A stretch of DNA of 64,000 bases, taken from positions 3,596,001-3,660,000 of the forward strand of contig NZ_CP109132.1 in NCBI RefSeq assembly GCF_035918015.1, given 5' to 3'. How positions within the stretch are numbered: position 1 is the first letter of the stretch; every line of letters begins with the position of its first letter. The position numbers and the translations under genes were made by a program. Under the pieces are notes generated by a model. It did no database searches and was not told where the DNA came from. It saw nothing but the letters and a program-made list of their open reading frames with translations. The DNA is from Streptomyces sp. NBC_01754 (GTDB taxonomy: Bacteria > Actinomycetota > Actinomycetes > Streptomycetales > Streptomycetaceae). Of the stretch, positions 33,473 through 44,031 are shown in pieces.

Positions 33473-33477
33473 GAACC
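33462..33477. other. parS: parS-like ParB-binding site (one mismatch)
   Basis: TGTTTCACGTGGAACC matches the streptomycete parS core GTTTCACGTGAAAC except for one base. Its left half is the outer arm of the aspS terminator hairpin. Degenerate parS sites of this kind are known near oriC in Streptomyces. Confidence 0.7.
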
Positions 33478-33496
33478 GAAGCGGAACCGCTGACGC

Positions 33497-35314
33497 CTAC
33501 TTCGCGCCGGTGTCCCTCGCCACCGAGTCCTTGGCCTCGGCCTTCTCCTTCGCCCCCGCCACGGGCTTGCGGAGCTGGATGTTCAGCTCGCGCAGCCGGG
33601 TCTCGTCGAGGACCGTGGGGGCGCCCATCATGAGGTCCTGGGCGTTGCCGTTGAGCGGGAAGGCGATGGTCTCGCGGATGTTGGGCTCGTCGGCGAGCAG
33701 CATCACGATGCGGTCGACGCCCGGAGCGATACCACCGTGCGGCGGGGCGCCGAGACGGAAGGCGCGGAGCATGCCCGCGAACTCCTGCTCGACGGTCTCA
33801 CGGTCGTAACCGGCGATCTCGAACGCCTTGATCATCAGCTCGGGCTCGTGGTTCCGGATGGCGCCGGAGGACAGCTCGATGCCGTTGCAGACGATGTCGT
33901 ACTGCCAGGCGAGGATGTCCAGCGGGTCCTTCGTCTCCAGGTCCTCCAGGCCGCCCTGGGGCATCGAGAAGGGGTTGTGCGAGAAGTCGATCCGGCCGGT
34001 CTCCTCGTCCTTCTCGTACATCGGGAAGTCGACGACCCAGCAGAACCGGAAGACGCCCTCCTCGAAGTGGCCGGACCGCTTGGCGGCCTCGACCCGGACG
34101 GCGGACATGATCTTGGAGACCTCGTCGAACTCACCCGCGCCGAAGAAGACCGCGTGGCCCGGGACGAGGGAGAGGCGCTCGGTGAGCGTCTTGACGTCCG
34201 TCTCGGTGAGGAACTTGGCGATCGGTCCCGCCAGCGTGCCGTCCTCCCCGACGCGCACCCAGGCCAGGCCCTTGGCGCCGTGCTCGACGGCGTAGGCGCC
34301 GAGGCCGTCGAAGAACTTGCGGGACTGGCCCGCGGTGTCCGGCACCGGCAGCGCGCGGACGTGCTTGCCGGCGAACGCCTTGAAGCCGGAGTCGGCGAAG
34401 ACGTCCGAGATGTCGACGAGCTCCAGCTGGGCCCGGAGGTCCGGCTTGTCGTTGCCGTACTTCAGCATCGACTCGCGGAACGGGATGCGCGGGAACGGGG
34501 AGGTGACGTGGCGGCCGTTGCCGAACTCCTCGAAGAGTTCGGTCATCAGCTTCTCGATCGGCCGGAAGACGTCCTCCTGCTCGACGAACGACATCTCGAC
34601 GTCGAGTTGGTAGAACTCGCCCGGCGAGCGGTCGGCGCGGGCGTCCTCGTCGCGGAAGCAGGGCGCGATCTGGAAGTACCGGTCGAAGCCGGAGATCATC
34701 AGCAGCTGCTTGAACTGCTGCGGCGCCTGGGGGAGGGCGTAGAACTTGCCCGGGTTCAGCCGGGAGGGGACCACGAAGTCGCGGGCGCCCTCGGGGGACG
34801 TCGCGGTGAGGATCGGGGTCGCCATCTCGTTGAAGCCGAGGGCCACCATCTTGGAGCGGATGGAGGCGATCACGGCCGAGCGCAGCATGATGTTGCGGTG
34901 CATGCGCTCGCGGCGCAGGTCGAGGAAGCGGTACTCCAGTCGCCGCTCCTCGTTGACCCCGTCCTCCGTGTTGATCGTGAAGGGCAGCGGGCCTGCCTCG
35001 CCCAGGACCTCGACCTCGGTGACCTCGATCTCGATCTCACCGGTCGGGAGCTCCGGGTTGACGTTGTCGGCACCGCGCGCGGAGACCTTGCCGTCGATCC
35101 GTACGACGGTCTCCTTCGTCAGCTTCGCCAGGGCCTCGTTGCCGGGGGTGCCGGGACGGGCGACGAGCTGCACCAGGCCGTAGTGGTCGCGCAGATCGAT
35201 GAAGAGGATGCCGCCCAGGTCTCGGCGATTGTGCAGCCAGCCGCTCAGCCGGACGTCGGTGCCGACGTCAGAGGCGCGGAGCTCGCCGCAGGTGTGGGAC
35301 CTGTACCGATGCAT
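33497..35314 (-). CDS. aspS: aspartyl-tRNA synthetase, bacterial type
   Basis: 605 aa. The OB-fold anticodon domain occupies about residues 1-110. The class II core has motif 2 [19 protein letters not shown] near 218-236 and motif 3 [13 protein letters not shown] near 530-542. The inserted bacterial GAD domain lies at about 300-410. It charges tRNA-Asp. The ATG at 35314 is followed by [12 protein letters not shown], the usual N-terminus. A hairpin with parS half-sites follows the stop codon. Confidence 0.98.
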   Translation of the reverse strand: MHRYRSHTCGELRASDVGTDVRLSGWLHNRRDLGGILFIDLRDHYGLVQLVARPGTPGNEALAKLTKETVVRIDGKVSARGADNVNPELPTGEIEIEVTEVEVLGEAGPLPFTINTEDGVNEERRLEYRFLDLRRERMHRNIMLRSAVIASIRSKMVALGFNEMATPILTATSPEGARDFVVPSRLNPGKFYALPQAPQQFKQLLMISGFDRYFQIAPCFRDEDARADRSPGEFYQLDVEMSFVEQEDVFRPIEKLMTELFEEFGNGRHVTSPFPRIPFRESMLKYGNDKPDLRAQLELVDISDVFADSGFKAFAGKHVRALPVPDTAGQSRKFFDGLGAYAVEHGAKGLAWVRVGEDGTLAGPIAKFLTETDVKTLTERLSLVPGHAVFFGAGEFDEVSKIMSAVRVEAAKRSGHFEEGVFRFCWVVDFPMYEKDEETGRIDFSHNPFSMPQGGLEDLETKDPLDILAWQYDIVCNGIELSSGAIRNHEPELMIKAFEIAGYDRETVEQEFAGMLRAFRLGAPPHGGIAPGVDRIVMLLADEPNIRETIAFPLNGNAQDLMMGAPTVLDETRLRELNIQLRKPVAGAKEKAEAKDSVARDTGAK

Positions 35315-35500
35315 CGTCGTTCATCCAGTCTTCGCGGTCGGGGGCGGATTGACACCCCAGGCTACCGCCCGTACCCGCACCCCTTCATTGCCATTACCGG
35401 CGCAGGGCCTTCCCGGGCTCTCGGCCGCGGGCCCCCGGCCGCTGCCCCGGGGCGCGTTCACGCGGCCGTTCCTCGGTGGCGCCCGCAGAGCAGACATCCA

Positions 35501-35506
35501 TAAAGT
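35501..35506 (+). promoter_or_regulatory. -10 element TAAAGT, leaderless start of the SpoIIE phosphatase gene
   Basis: TAAAGT lies 6 nt before the ATG at 35513 and there is no SD, the typical streptomycete leaderless arrangement. A -35 is not obvious. Confidence 0.45.
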
Positions 35507-35512
35507 GGGGCA

Positions 35513-37630
35513 ATGCGCACCGAGGACATCCTGGCCGCGACCGGGACCGGTCTGTGGAGCTGGGACAGCGCGGTGGAGACGATCTCACTCGACGCGGAGG
35601 CGGCCCGGCTGATGGGCATGCCCGCCGAGCCCGTCACCTGTCACTCCGACGAGGTGCGCCACCGCTTCCATCCCGCGGACGTCGACGAGCTCAACGGCAT
35701 CGTCAACTTCGCCGTCACCAAGGGCACCATGGCCGAGACGCGGCTGCGGGTCGTGGACGCACGGGGCACGGTCCTGCGTACGGTGCGCAGCCGGTCGAGG
35801 CCGGTCACCGTGGAGGAGCCGGGGCCGCACCGGTTCATCCTGCGGGGAACGCTCCAGGAGGTGACGGAACCGGCCACGCCCGCCTCCGACGCGGCCGTCG
35901 CCGGGGACTGGCGACGGTCCCGCGAGGCGTTCCTGCTGGACGCGGGGCGCGCGCTGGCCGAGGCGGAGTCCACCACGCAGGTCATGAGGGTCGCCGGTTC
36001 GCTCTCCATGCCGGGATTCTCGATGGACGGCCTCGCCGTCTTCGGCGTCCTGGGCGACCGGCTGACGGTCGTCGGGCACTACGGACAGCACCCCGCCGAC
36101 GCCAAGCGGTTCACGGACATGCCGCTGGACACCGACTACCCGGCGGCCGAGGTGGTGCGCACCGGCCAGGCCATCTATCTGTCCTCGCCCGAGGAGTACC
36201 GTCGCCGCTACCCCGTCACCTGGCCGCTGGCCCGCGACTTCGGCCGCCGCTCCTGGGCGTTCCTCCCCCTCATCTCCGGAGGGCGGACCACGGGGGCCTG
36301 GATGGCCGGTTTCCAGCACCACGTGGTCTTCTCTCCCGACGAGCGCTCGGTGCTGTCGACCGTGGCCCGGATGCTCGCCCAGGCACTGAACCGGGCCGGA
36401 GCCGCCGAGACCGAGCGCGCGCTGTCGGCCGGGCTCCAGAAGACGATGATGCCGTCCCTGGGTCCCGGGGTGCCCGGCCTGACGGTGGCCGCCCGCTACG
36501 TCCCCACCGGGGGCGGCCTCCAGGTCGGCGGCGACTGGTACGACGTGATCCCGCTCCCCAACGGCCGTATGGCCCTCGTCATCGGCGACGTCCAGGGCCA
36601 CGACGTGCGGGCCGCGGGGCTGATGGGCCAGCTGCGGATCGCGCTGCGCGCCTACGCCTCCGAGGGCCACCGCCCGGACGCCGTGCTCTCCCGGGCCTCC
36701 CGTTTCCTGTCCGGCCTCACCGACGCGTACGAACCCGCGGAGGACGAGGGCGAGGACGCGATCGCCGCCGCCCGCTTCGCCACCTGTCTGTACGCGGAGG
36801 TCGACCCGGACAGCGGCACCCTCGACATCGCGCGGGCCGGCCACCCGGACCCGGTGGTGGTCAGCGTCGACGGGACCGCGATGATCCGGCAGACCGCGGG
36901 AGGGCTGCCCCTGGGCATCGAGAAGGACACCGACTACCCGACGACCCGGGTCGTCCTGGGCACCGGCGAAACGATCATGCTGTGCACGGACGGGCTCATC
37001 GAGACCGGCGGTCACGACATGGCCACCGGCTGGGACCGACTGCGCCCGGTGCTCGAGAGTCCGGTGGACGACCTGGAAGCACTCGCCGACGCGCTCGTCC
37101 AGGCCGTGCACGGGCCCGGCTCGCACTCCACGACCGGCCCGCTGGTGGACCGCCACGAGGACGACATCGCGGTGCTGGTCCTGCGCCGTGACGGCCCCCG
37201 CACCCGCCGGACCCCGTACCGGCGCTCGGCCATGACCATCGCCCAGGCCGAGCCCGAGCGGATCGCCGCCGCCCGGCAGCAGCTGCGCGAACTGCTGCAC
37301 GACTGGGCCGACGCGGAACAGGTGGACTCCGCGGAGCTGATGGTCTCCGAGATGGCCACGAACGTGCTGCTCCACACGGACGGCGACGCCCTCATGGTCG
37401 CCGGGCTGACGGGCGTGCGCGGCGACCGGCGGCTGCGCGTCGAGGTGGCCGACTCCAGCGACGAGCTGCCGCACACGCGCAGACCCGGCGAGATGGCGTC
37501 CAGCGGCCGGGGCCTGATGCTGATGGAGATGCTCGCCGACGCCTGGGGGGTGGACCCGCGCGGGGAGGGCAAGTGTGTCTGGTTCGAGCTCTACGAGTCC
37601 CACGAGCCGGCGGAGTCCGCCGCCACCTGA
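35513..37630 (+). CDS. multidomain SpoIIE/RsbU-type PP2C phosphatase (PAS-GAF-PP2C-HATPase)
   Basis: 705 aa. A PAS-like domain lies at about 1-115 and a GAF domain at about 150-305. The SpoIIE PP2C domain at about 325-555 has the metal motifs GGDWYDVIPLPNGRMALVIGDVQGHD, MLCTDGLIE and DDIAVLVLRRD. A C-terminal RsbW-like ATPase at about 580-700 has LMVSEMATNVLLHT and GRGLMLMEMLADAW. It carries both phosphatase and anti-sigma-kinase-like modules, so it could switch anti-sigma-antagonist partners in response to a signal sensed by PAS/GAF. No partner is adjacent. Confidence 0.92.
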   Translation: MRTEDILAATGTGLWSWDSAVETISLDAEAARLMGMPAEPVTCHSDEVRHRFHPADVDELNGIVNFAVTKGTMAETRLRVVDARGTVLRTVRSRSRPVTVEEPGPHRFILRGTLQEVTEPATPASDAAVAGDWRRSREAFLLDAGRALAEAESTTQVMRVAGSLSMPGFSMDGLAVFGVLGDRLTVVGHYGQHPADAKRFTDMPLDTDYPAAEVVRTGQAIYLSSPEEYRRRYPVTWPLARDFGRRSWAFLPLISGGRTTGAWMAGFQHHVVFSPDERSVLSTVARMLAQALNRAGAAETERALSAGLQKTMMPSLGPGVPGLTVAARYVPTGGGLQVGGDWYDVIPLPNGRMALVIGDVQGHDVRAAGLMGQLRIALRAYASEGHRPDAVLSRASRFLSGLTDAYEPAEDEGEDAIAAARFATCLYAEVDPDSGTLDIARAGHPDPVVVSVDGTAMIRQTAGGLPLGIEKDTDYPTTRVVLGTGETIMLCTDGLIETGGHDMATGWDRLRPVLESPVDDLEALADALVQAVHGPGSHSTTGPLVDRHEDDIAVLVLRRDGPRTRRTPYRRSAMTIAQAEPERIAAARQQLRELLHDWADAEQVDSAELMVSEMATNVLLHTDGDALMVAGLTGVRGDRRLRVEVADSSDELPHTRRPGEMASSGRGLMLMEMLADAWGVDPRGEGKCVWFELYESHEPAESAAT

Positions 37631-37690
37631 GGTCCGTACCGGCGGAACCCGCCCGTTCCCCCGGCGTCCGGGCCGGCTGAGCCCTGGCCG

Positions 37691-38755
37691 TCACCCGACG
37701 TCCGTGCCCTCCAGGCCGGCCCTGCCACGGCGCAGCTCACCGATCACCCCGAACACCGCCGCGCAGAAGGGCACCGCCAGCAGCATCCCCAGCAGGCCCG
37801 CCACGCTCGCCCCCGCGGTCAGGGCGATCAGGATCGCGGCCGGGTGCATCTGGACCGTACGGCTCTGGATGACCGGCTGGAGGACATGGCCCTCCAGCAC
37901 CTGGACCGCGAGCACCACCCCGAGCGCCCAGAGCGCGATCGCGAACCCCCGGTCGGCCAGCGCGACGAGCACGGACACCGCGCCGGAGGCGAACGCCCCC
38001 AGATACGGGATGTAGGCGCCCACGAAGACCAGTGCCCCCAGCCCCACCGCTCCGGGCACCCGCAGGATCAGCAGGCCGACGGTGATGCACACGGCGTCGA
38101 TCAGGGCGATGAACGTGGTGCCGCGCATGAAGCCCTGGACGGCCTCGAAGGCCCTGCGTCCCATAGCCTCCACGAGGTCACCGGTGCCTCGCGGGGCGAC
38201 GACGTGCGCGAGATGGGCGGCGCGGTGGGAATCGCGCAGGAAGAAGAAGGTCAGCAGCAGCGCCAGGACCGCGGTGGCCACCAGCGTGGCGAGGAGACTG
38301 AGCCCGGTGAGCAGTCCGCCCGCCGCGCTCGCACCGAACTTCTCGACGAAACCCCTGAGGTTGTCCGCGAGATCGTCCGGGTCGGCGGCACCGCCGACGT
38401 CGAAGTGGTCGATCACCCACTGCGCGGTGTCCTTGAGCGATGCGACGATCTGGTCACCGGTGTCGATGAGCGCGGTGACGACGACGTATCCGGCGCCGCC
38501 GACCACCGCCACGAGCGCGGCACAGGTGAGGACCGCGGCCAGCGACCTGTTCACCCTGTGGTCGGTCAGCCAGCGGTGGACCGGGCCGAGCAGCGCCGTA
38601 CCGAGAAGGGCCAGCAGGACGGGGCTGACGGCGGCCTTCAGGGCGACGCAGAGCCAGACGGCCACCGCGGCGACTCCGGCGACCAGCAGCAGCACACCGC
38701 ACCAGGCGGCCGTCCGCCGCGCGCTCTCGGGCAGGAGGGGCTTCCGGGAAGGCAT
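37691..38755 (-). CDS. AI-2E family transporter (YdiK/PerM type)
   Basis: 354 aa with about seven or eight TM segments. It has the typical layout of two N-terminal helices, a soluble stretch (residues about 105-140), then helices around FFFLRD, GLGALVFVGAYIPYLGAFASG and LEGHVLQPVIQSRTVQMHPA near 296-315, the family signature. Members export small molecules or ions, and the AI-2 role is not general. The SD GGGAGG directly touches the ATG with no spacer and an in-frame stop lies just upstream, so initiation may be weak or leaderless. Confidence 0.88.
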   Translation of the reverse strand: MPSRKPLLPESARRTAAWCGVLLLVAGVAAVAVWLCVALKAAVSPVLLALLGTALLGPVHRWLTDHRVNRSLAAVLTCAALVAVVGGAGYVVVTALIDTGDQIVASLKDTAQWVIDHFDVGGAADPDDLADNLRGFVEKFGASAAGGLLTGLSLLATLVATAVLALLLTFFFLRDSHRAAHLAHVVAPRGTGDLVEAMGRRAFEAVQGFMRGTTFIALIDAVCITVGLLILRVPGAVGLGALVFVGAYIPYLGAFASGAVSVLVALADRGFAIALWALGVVLAVQVLEGHVLQPVIQSRTVQMHPAAILIALTAGASVAGLLGMLLAVPFCAAVFGVIGELRRGRAGLEGTDVG

Positions 38756-38846
38756 CCTCCCACCTGATCACGGAGCGTGGTTCGCGGCCCGCCCCACAGG
38801 CGCACGGGTCACAGGCCGTCACCCGTACGCCGGAGGAGGGCGTCCG

Positions 38847-39803
38847 TCACATGCCGTGGACGGCCGGGACGCTGCCGAGGCGGCCCGCCTTGAAGTCCTC
38901 GAAGGCCTGCCGCAACTCGTCCTGGGTGTTCATCACGAACGGCCCGTAGTGCGCCATCGGCTCCCGGATGGGACGGCCGCCGAGCAGGACGACCTCGAGG
39001 TCCGGGGCGTTGCCGTCCTGGGCCGCGTCGGCCCGCACGGTCAGCGAGGACCCCGTGCCGAAGACGGCGGTCTGGCCGGTCCGGACGGGACGGTGCTCCT
39101 CGCCGACGGAGCCGCGTCCGGCGAGCACGTAGGCCAGCCCGTTGAACTCCTCGCGCCAGGGCAGGGTCACCTCGGCTCCCGGCCGGACCGTCGCGTGGAT
39201 CATGGATATGGGGGTGTGGGTGATGCCGGGGCCCTCGTGGCCGTCGAGGTCACCGGCGATGACCCGGAGCAGCGCGCCGCCGTCCGGGGAGGCGAGGAGC
39301 TGGACCTGGCCGCCGCGGATGTCCTGGTAGCGCGGGGCCATCATCTTGTCGGCCTTGGGCAGGTTCACCCAGAGCTGGAGGCCGTGGAAGAGGCCGCCCG
39401 ACATGACGAGGGCCTCGGGGGGCGTCTCGATGTGGAGCAGCCCGGAACCGGCCGTCATCCACTGGGTGTCGCCGTTCTCGATGGCTCCCCCGCCGCCGTG
39501 GCTGTCCTGGTGGATGAAGCTGCCGTCGATGATGTAGGTGACGGTCTCGAAGCCGCGGTGCGGGTGCCAGGGGGTCCCCTTCGGCTCCCCGGCGGCATAT
39601 TCCACCTCGCCCATCTGGTCCATCATGATGAACGGGTCGAGGTGCCGGTAGTTGATCCCGGCGAAGGCGCGCCGGACCGGGAATCCCTCGCCCTCGAAGC
39701 CGGACGGCGCGGTCGTCACGGTCAGCACGGGACGGGCCACGGCGTCCGCCGGGGCGGCGACCTTGGGCAGGGTCAGCGGGTTGTCGACGGTCACTGCGGG
39801 CAT
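38847..39803 (-). CDS. pirin family protein
   Basis: 318 aa, two cupin domains. The N-terminal metal site is in HPHRGFETVTYIIDG near 80-94 with ENGDTQWMTAGSGLLHIE near 109-126. The C-terminal segment MAHYGPFVMNTQDELRQAFEDFKAGRLG is typical of pirins. Relatives act as quercetinases or redox-linked regulators. The ATG at 39803 follows GGAGGTGG. Confidence 0.92.
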   Translation of the reverse strand: MPAVTVDNPLTLPKVAAPADAVARPVLTVTTAPSGFEGEGFPVRRAFAGINYRHLDPFIMMDQMGEVEYAAGEPKGTPWHPHRGFETVTYIIDGSFIHQDSHGGGGAIENGDTQWMTAGSGLLHIETPPEALVMSGGLFHGLQLWVNLPKADKMMAPRYQDIRGGQVQLLASPDGGALLRVIAGDLDGHEGPGITHTPISMIHATVRPGAEVTLPWREEFNGLAYVLAGRGSVGEEHRPVRTGQTAVFGTGSSLTVRADAAQDGNAPDLEVVLLGGRPIREPMAHYGPFVMNTQDELRQAFEDFKAGRLGSVPAVHGM

Positions 39804-39999
39804 GGAAGCCACCTCCGGTAAGTCTTGGCCCCAATTTAGTTGAACGGTGAACATTCTGCAAGGCGGCGCCCTCCCCGGGACGGCGGGGCGCCGCCCTCCC
39901 GGACGGCCGGTACGGCACCGCCGGAGCGCTCCGGACAGCACGGAGGCCCGCACCGAGGTGACTCGGTCCGGGCCTCATGGGGTGGGTGCGGGCGCGCGC

Positions 40000-40440
40000 C
40001 TATCCGTACATACGGCGCATGGCGAAGTCGACCATCTGCTCCACCGCCTTGGCGTCGAAGACCATCCGGTGGTCCCCCTCCATGTCCAGGACGAAGCCGT
40101 AGCCGGTCGGCAGCAGGTCGATCACCTCGGCGCCGGTGATCACGAAGTACTTGGACTCCTTGCCCGCGTACCGCCGCAGCTCCTTGAGCGTGGTGAACAT
40201 CGGGATCACCGGCTGCTGGGTGTTGTGCAGGGCGAGGAAGCCGGGGTTGTCACCGCGCGGGCAGTAGACCTTGGACGTCGCGAAGATCTGCTGGAAGTCC
40301 TCCGCCGAGAGCGAACCGGTCGTGAAGGCCCGTACCGCGTCGGCCAGGGACGGCGGAGAGGGCTCGGGGTACAGCGGCTGCTCGCCGTAGCCGCCGGCCA
40401 TCTGCTGCTGCATGCCCGGGTTCTGGTCGTAGCCATACAT
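40000..40440 (-). CDS. SseB-domain protein
   Basis: 146 aa. The N-terminal 30 residues are Gln/Gly/Tyr/Pro-rich (MYGYDQNPGMQQQ). The rest is an SseB-like fold with VYCPRGDNPGFLALHNTQQPVIPMFTTLKELRRY and GAEVIDLLPTGYGFVLD. The function is unknown. The start at 40440 has no SD but a TACTCT -10 box exactly 7 nt upstream (40453-40448), so the mRNA is probably leaderless. Confidence 0.82.
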   Translation of the reverse strand: MYGYDQNPGMQQQMAGGYGEQPLYPEPSPPSLADAVRAFTTGSLSAEDFQQIFATSKVYCPRGDNPGFLALHNTQQPVIPMFTTLKELRRYAGKESKYFVITGAEVIDLLPTGYGFVLDMEGDHRMVFDAKAVEQMVDFAMRRMYG

Positions 40441-40606
40441 GCCGCAAAGAGTAATCGGACACAACTACGCCTTGAGGGGTTGCACCTTATTACTGGCGGG
40501 TAGCATCATCGTAAGGGTCAGCTGACACACCCGCGCCGGCCTGTCGCCCGATCCCCACCCTCCCCGGGGCGCTGAGCGCCACTGCTATTGATTACGGAGC
40601 CTTGCC

Positions 40607-42433
40607 ATGGGGCACTACAAGTCGAACCTCCGCGACATCGAGTTCAACCTCTTCGAGGTCCTCGGGCGGGACAAGGTGTACGGCACCGGTCCCTTCGAGG
40701 ACATGGACGTCGACACCGCGAAGTCCATCCTCGACGAGATCACCCGCCTCGCGGAGAACGAGCTCGCCGACTCGTACGCCGACGCCGACCGCAACCCGCC
40801 GGTCTTCGACCCCGAGACCGCCACCGCACCGGTCCCGGACTCCTTCAAGAAGTCCTACCAGGCATTCATGGAGTCCGAGTACTGGCGTCTGGGCCTCCCC
40901 GAGGAGATCGGCGGCACCACCGCCCCCCGCTCCCTGATCTGGGGTTACGCGGAGATGCTGCTCGGCTCGAACCCGGCCGTCTGGATGTACTCCTCCGGCC
41001 CGGCCTTCGCCGGCATCCTCTTCGACGAGGGCAACGAGGCGCAGAAGAAGGTCGCCGAGATCGCCGTCGAGAAGCAGTGGGGCTCGACCATGGTCCTGAC
41101 CGAGCCGGACGCCGGTTCGGACGTGGGCGCCGGCCGCACGAAGGCGGTCGAGCAGGAGGACGGCTCCTGGCACATCGAGGGTGTGAAGCGCTTCATCACC
41201 TCGGGCGAGCACGACATGTCCGAGAACATCCTCCACTACGTACTGGCACGCCCCGAGGGCGCGGGCCCGGGCACCAAGGGCCTCTCGCTCTTCCTGGTCC
41301 CGAAGTACCACTTCGACTGGACCACCGGTGAGCTCGGCGAGCGCAACGGCGTGTACGCGACGAACGTCGAGCACAAGATGGGCCTCAAGGCCTCCAACAC
41401 GTGCGAGATGACCTTCGGCGACCAGCACCCCGCCACGGGCTGGCTCATCGGTGACAAGCACGACGGCATCCGCCAGATGTTCCGCATCATCGAGTTCGCC
41501 CGCATGATGGTCGGCACGAAGGCCATCGCGGCCCTGTCGACGGGCTACCTCAACGCGCTGGAGTACGCGAAGGAGCGCGTCCAGGGCACCGACCTGTCGC
41601 AGTTCATGGACAAGACGGCGCCCAAGGTCACCATCACGCACCACCCCGACGTGCGCCGCGCCCTCATGACGCAGAAGGCGTACGCGGAGGGCATGCGCTC
41701 CCTGGTGATGTACACCGCCTCCGTCCAGGACGCGATCCAGGTCGAGGAGGCGGCGGGCCAGGACGCCAAGGCGCTGCACGGCCTCAACGACCTGCTGCTC
41801 CCGATCGTGAAGGGCTACGGCTCCGAGAAGTCCTACGAGCAGCTCGCGCAGTCGCTCCAGACCTTCGGCGGCTCCGGGTACCTCCAGGAGTACCCGATCG
41901 AGCAGTACATCCGCGACGCCAAGATCGACACCCTGTACGAGGGCACGACCGCGATCCAGGGCCAGGACTTCTTCTTCCGGAAGATCGTCCGCGACCAGGG
42001 CGCCTCGCTGAACACGCTGTCCGAGGAGATCAAGAAGTTCCTCGCCGAGGCCCAGGGCGACGAGGAGCTGTCCGGCGCGCTGGACCACCTCGCCAAGGCC
42101 GCCGTGGACCTGGAGGCGATCGTCGGCACGATGATCACCGACCTCACCGCGACCAGCGAGGACGTCAAGAACATCTACAAGGTGGGCCTGAACACGACCC
42201 GCCTCCTGATGGCCTCCGGCGACGTCGTCGTCGGCTACCTGCTGCTCAAGGGTGCGGCCGTCGCGTCCGAGAAGCTGCGGAACGCCTCCGCCAAGGACGT
42301 CCCCTTCTACCAGGGCAAGATCGCCGCGGCGAAGTTCTTCGCGGCGAACGTCCTGCCGGGCGTCTCGGCCGAGCGCGCGCTCGCCGAGGCCGTGGACAAC
42401 TCGCTGATGGAGCTGGACGAGGCCGCGTTCTAG
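40607..42433 (+). CDS. acyl-CoA dehydrogenase, large (608-aa) FadE-like type
   Basis: 608 aa, the longer class with a C-terminal extra helical domain. The FAD and substrate motifs are [20 protein letters not shown] near 164-183, RFITSGEHD near 199-207 and [18 protein letters not shown] near 444-461, which includes the expected catalytic-region Glu. It oxidises long-chain acyl-CoA in beta-oxidation, passing electrons to ETF. The ATG at 40607 follows ACGGAG. The last seven codons are duplicated past the stop (see 42411-42451). Confidence 0.94.
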   Translation: MGHYKSNLRDIEFNLFEVLGRDKVYGTGPFEDMDVDTAKSILDEITRLAENELADSYADADRNPPVFDPETATAPVPDSFKKSYQAFMESEYWRLGLPEEIGGTTAPRSLIWGYAEMLLGSNPAVWMYSSGPAFAGILFDEGNEAQKKVAEIAVEKQWGSTMVLTEPDAGSDVGAGRTKAVEQEDGSWHIEGVKRFITSGEHDMSENILHYVLARPEGAGPGTKGLSLFLVPKYHFDWTTGELGERNGVYATNVEHKMGLKASNTCEMTFGDQHPATGWLIGDKHDGIRQMFRIIEFARMMVGTKAIAALSTGYLNALEYAKERVQGTDLSQFMDKTAPKVTITHHPDVRRALMTQKAYAEGMRSLVMYTASVQDAIQVEEAAGQDAKALHGLNDLLLPIVKGYGSEKSYEQLAQSLQTFGGSGYLQEYPIEQYIRDAKIDTLYEGTTAIQGQDFFFRKIVRDQGASLNTLSEEIKKFLAEAQGDEELSGALDHLAKAAVDLEAIVGTMITDLTATSEDVKNIYKVGLNTTRLLMASGDVVVGYLLLKGAAVASEKLRNASAKDVPFYQGKIAAAKFFAANVLPGVSAERALAEAVDNSLMELDEAAF

Positions 42434-42451
42434 CTGGACGAGGCCGTGTTC
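42411..42451 (+). repeat. 21-bp-period duplication spanning the dehydrogenase stop codon
   Basis: AGCTGGACGAGGCCGCGTTC ends the coding sequence. After one base it is repeated with one change as AGCTGGACGAGGCCGTGTTC. The TAG is formed at the junction. This looks like a slippage duplication, leaving an untranslated copy of the C-terminal codons. Confidence 0.85.
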
Positions 42452-42479
42452 CCCCGGTGCGACGTCACCGGAGGACGTC

Positions 42480-42527
42480 GACGGGGCTTCGCCGGAAGGG
42501 CACCGACTCCCCTGGCGAGGCCCCGTC
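42480..42527 (+). terminator. 14-bp hairpin after the acyl-CoA dehydrogenase gene
   Basis: GACGGGGCTTCGCC pairs with GGCGAGGCCCCGTC (one G-U) around a 20-nt loop. Confidence 0.6.
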
Positions 42528-42630
42528 CGCCGTCTCCCCCCACCCGGGAGGCACGGCCCGCCCCCGGCCCGGCGGGCCCCGTCCGTACACCGTGAACCCC
42601 TTCCGGCTCACCGTCGTTAAAGTGAGGAAC

Positions 42631-43929
42631 ATGAGCTCTTCCCCCCGCTTCGACCGCGGACACACCGACGATCTGATGGCCTTCCTGATGGCCGGCCCCT
42701 CTCCGTACCACGCCGTCGCGGCGGCCGCCGCCCGGCTGGAGAAAGCCGGTTTCCGGCAGGTCGAGGAGACGGCGGCCTGGGACGCCTCGGCGGGCGGGAA
42801 GTACGTCCTGCGCGGCGGTGCGATCATCGCCTGGTACGTGCCGGAGGGCGCCGCGGCGCACACGCCGTTCCGGATCGTGGGGGCCCACACCGACTCCCCG
42901 AACCTGCGGGTCAAACCGAGGCCGGACAGGGGTACGCAGGGCTGGCGCCAGATCGCCGTCGAGGTCTACGGCGGGACCCTCCTCAACACCTGGCTCGACC
43001 GGGACCTGGGCCTGGCGGGCCGGCTGTCGCTGCGGGACGGTTCGCACCGGCTGGTGAACGTCGACCGCCCGCTGCTGCGGGTGCCCCAGCTCGCCGCGCA
43101 CCTGGACCCCACCGCCAACCCCGAGGGCGTCAAGCTCGACCGCCAGAAGCACATGCAGCCGCTCTGGGGCGTGGGCGAGGTCGAGGAGGGCGACCTCATC
43201 CGCTTCGTCGCCGGGGAGGCGGACGTCGACCCGGCGGACGTGACCGGCTGGGACCTGATGGCGCACGCCGTGGAGGCACCCACCTACCTGGGCCGGGACC
43301 GCGAGCTGGTCGCCGGGCCGCGGATGGACAACCTGCTCTCGGTGCACGCCGCGACGGCCGCGCTGGCCGCCGTGGCCGGGACACACGGCGACGCGCTCCC
43401 GTACATCCCCGTGATGGCCGCCTTCGACCACGAGGAGAGCGGCTCCCAGTCCGACACCGGGGCCGACGGCCCGCTCCTCGGCACGGTCATGGAACGTTCC
43501 GTCTTCGCCCGCGGCGGCGGCTACGAGGACCGGGCCCGGGCCTTCGCCGGGACCGTCTGCCTCTCCTCCGACACCGGCCACGCGGTCCACCCCAACTACG
43601 CCGAGCGCCACGACCCCACGCACCACCCGGTGGTCAACGGCGGGCCGATCCTCAAGGTCAACGTCAACATGCGGTACGCGACCGACGGCGGCGGCCAGGC
43701 CGTGTTCGCGGCGGCGTGCGAGAAGGCCGGCGTGCCGTGGCAGTCGTTCGTCTCCAACAACTCGATGCCCTGCGGCACCACGATCGGCCCGATCACCGCC
43801 GCCCGCCACGGCATCCGGACCGTCGACATCGGTGTCGCGATCCTCTCCATGCACAGCGCCCGTGAGCTGTGCGGCGCGGACGACCCCCACCTCCTGGCGA
43901 ACGCCCTCGCGGCCTTCCTGGCGGGCTGA
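42631..43929 (+). CDS. M18 family aminopeptidase
   Basis: 432 aa. The dinuclear zinc site is visible: IVGAHTDSPNLRVK near 88-101 (first His/Asp), FDHEESGSQSDTGADG near 268-283 (Glu-Glu) and GVAILSMHSARELCG near 399-413 (final His). It should remove N-terminal residues, often acidic, from cytoplasmic peptides. A TAAAGT -10 at 42618-42623 lies 7 nt before the ATG, although GAGGA in between could serve as SD. The start choice fits both. Confidence 0.95.
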   Translation: MSSSPRFDRGHTDDLMAFLMAGPSPYHAVAAAAARLEKAGFRQVEETAAWDASAGGKYVLRGGAIIAWYVPEGAAAHTPFRIVGAHTDSPNLRVKPRPDRGTQGWRQIAVEVYGGTLLNTWLDRDLGLAGRLSLRDGSHRLVNVDRPLLRVPQLAAHLDPTANPEGVKLDRQKHMQPLWGVGEVEEGDLIRFVAGEADVDPADVTGWDLMAHAVEAPTYLGRDRELVAGPRMDNLLSVHAATAALAAVAGTHGDALPYIPVMAAFDHEESGSQSDTGADGPLLGTVMERSVFARGGGYEDRARAFAGTVCLSSDTGHAVHPNYAERHDPTHHPVVNGGPILKVNVNMRYATDGGGQAVFAAACEKAGVPWQSFVSNNSMPCGTTIGPITAARHGIRTVDIGVAILSMHSARELCGADDPHLLANALAAFLAG

Positions 43930-44031
43930 CACACCGCCACCTCCCGTCGGCCGGCGCATGGTCGGCACCGGGCCGGGTACGCGCCCCGTACACCGGCCCG
44001 GAGCCACCGGGCCGTCGAGGAGGCGGTAGTC

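Noticed and set aside
33737..35503. Long rightward ORF opposite aspS
   Set aside because: It is the complement of a clear AspRS gene. Its Val/Glu/Arg/Gly-rich composition reflects the antisense of high-GC codons and contains no domain.
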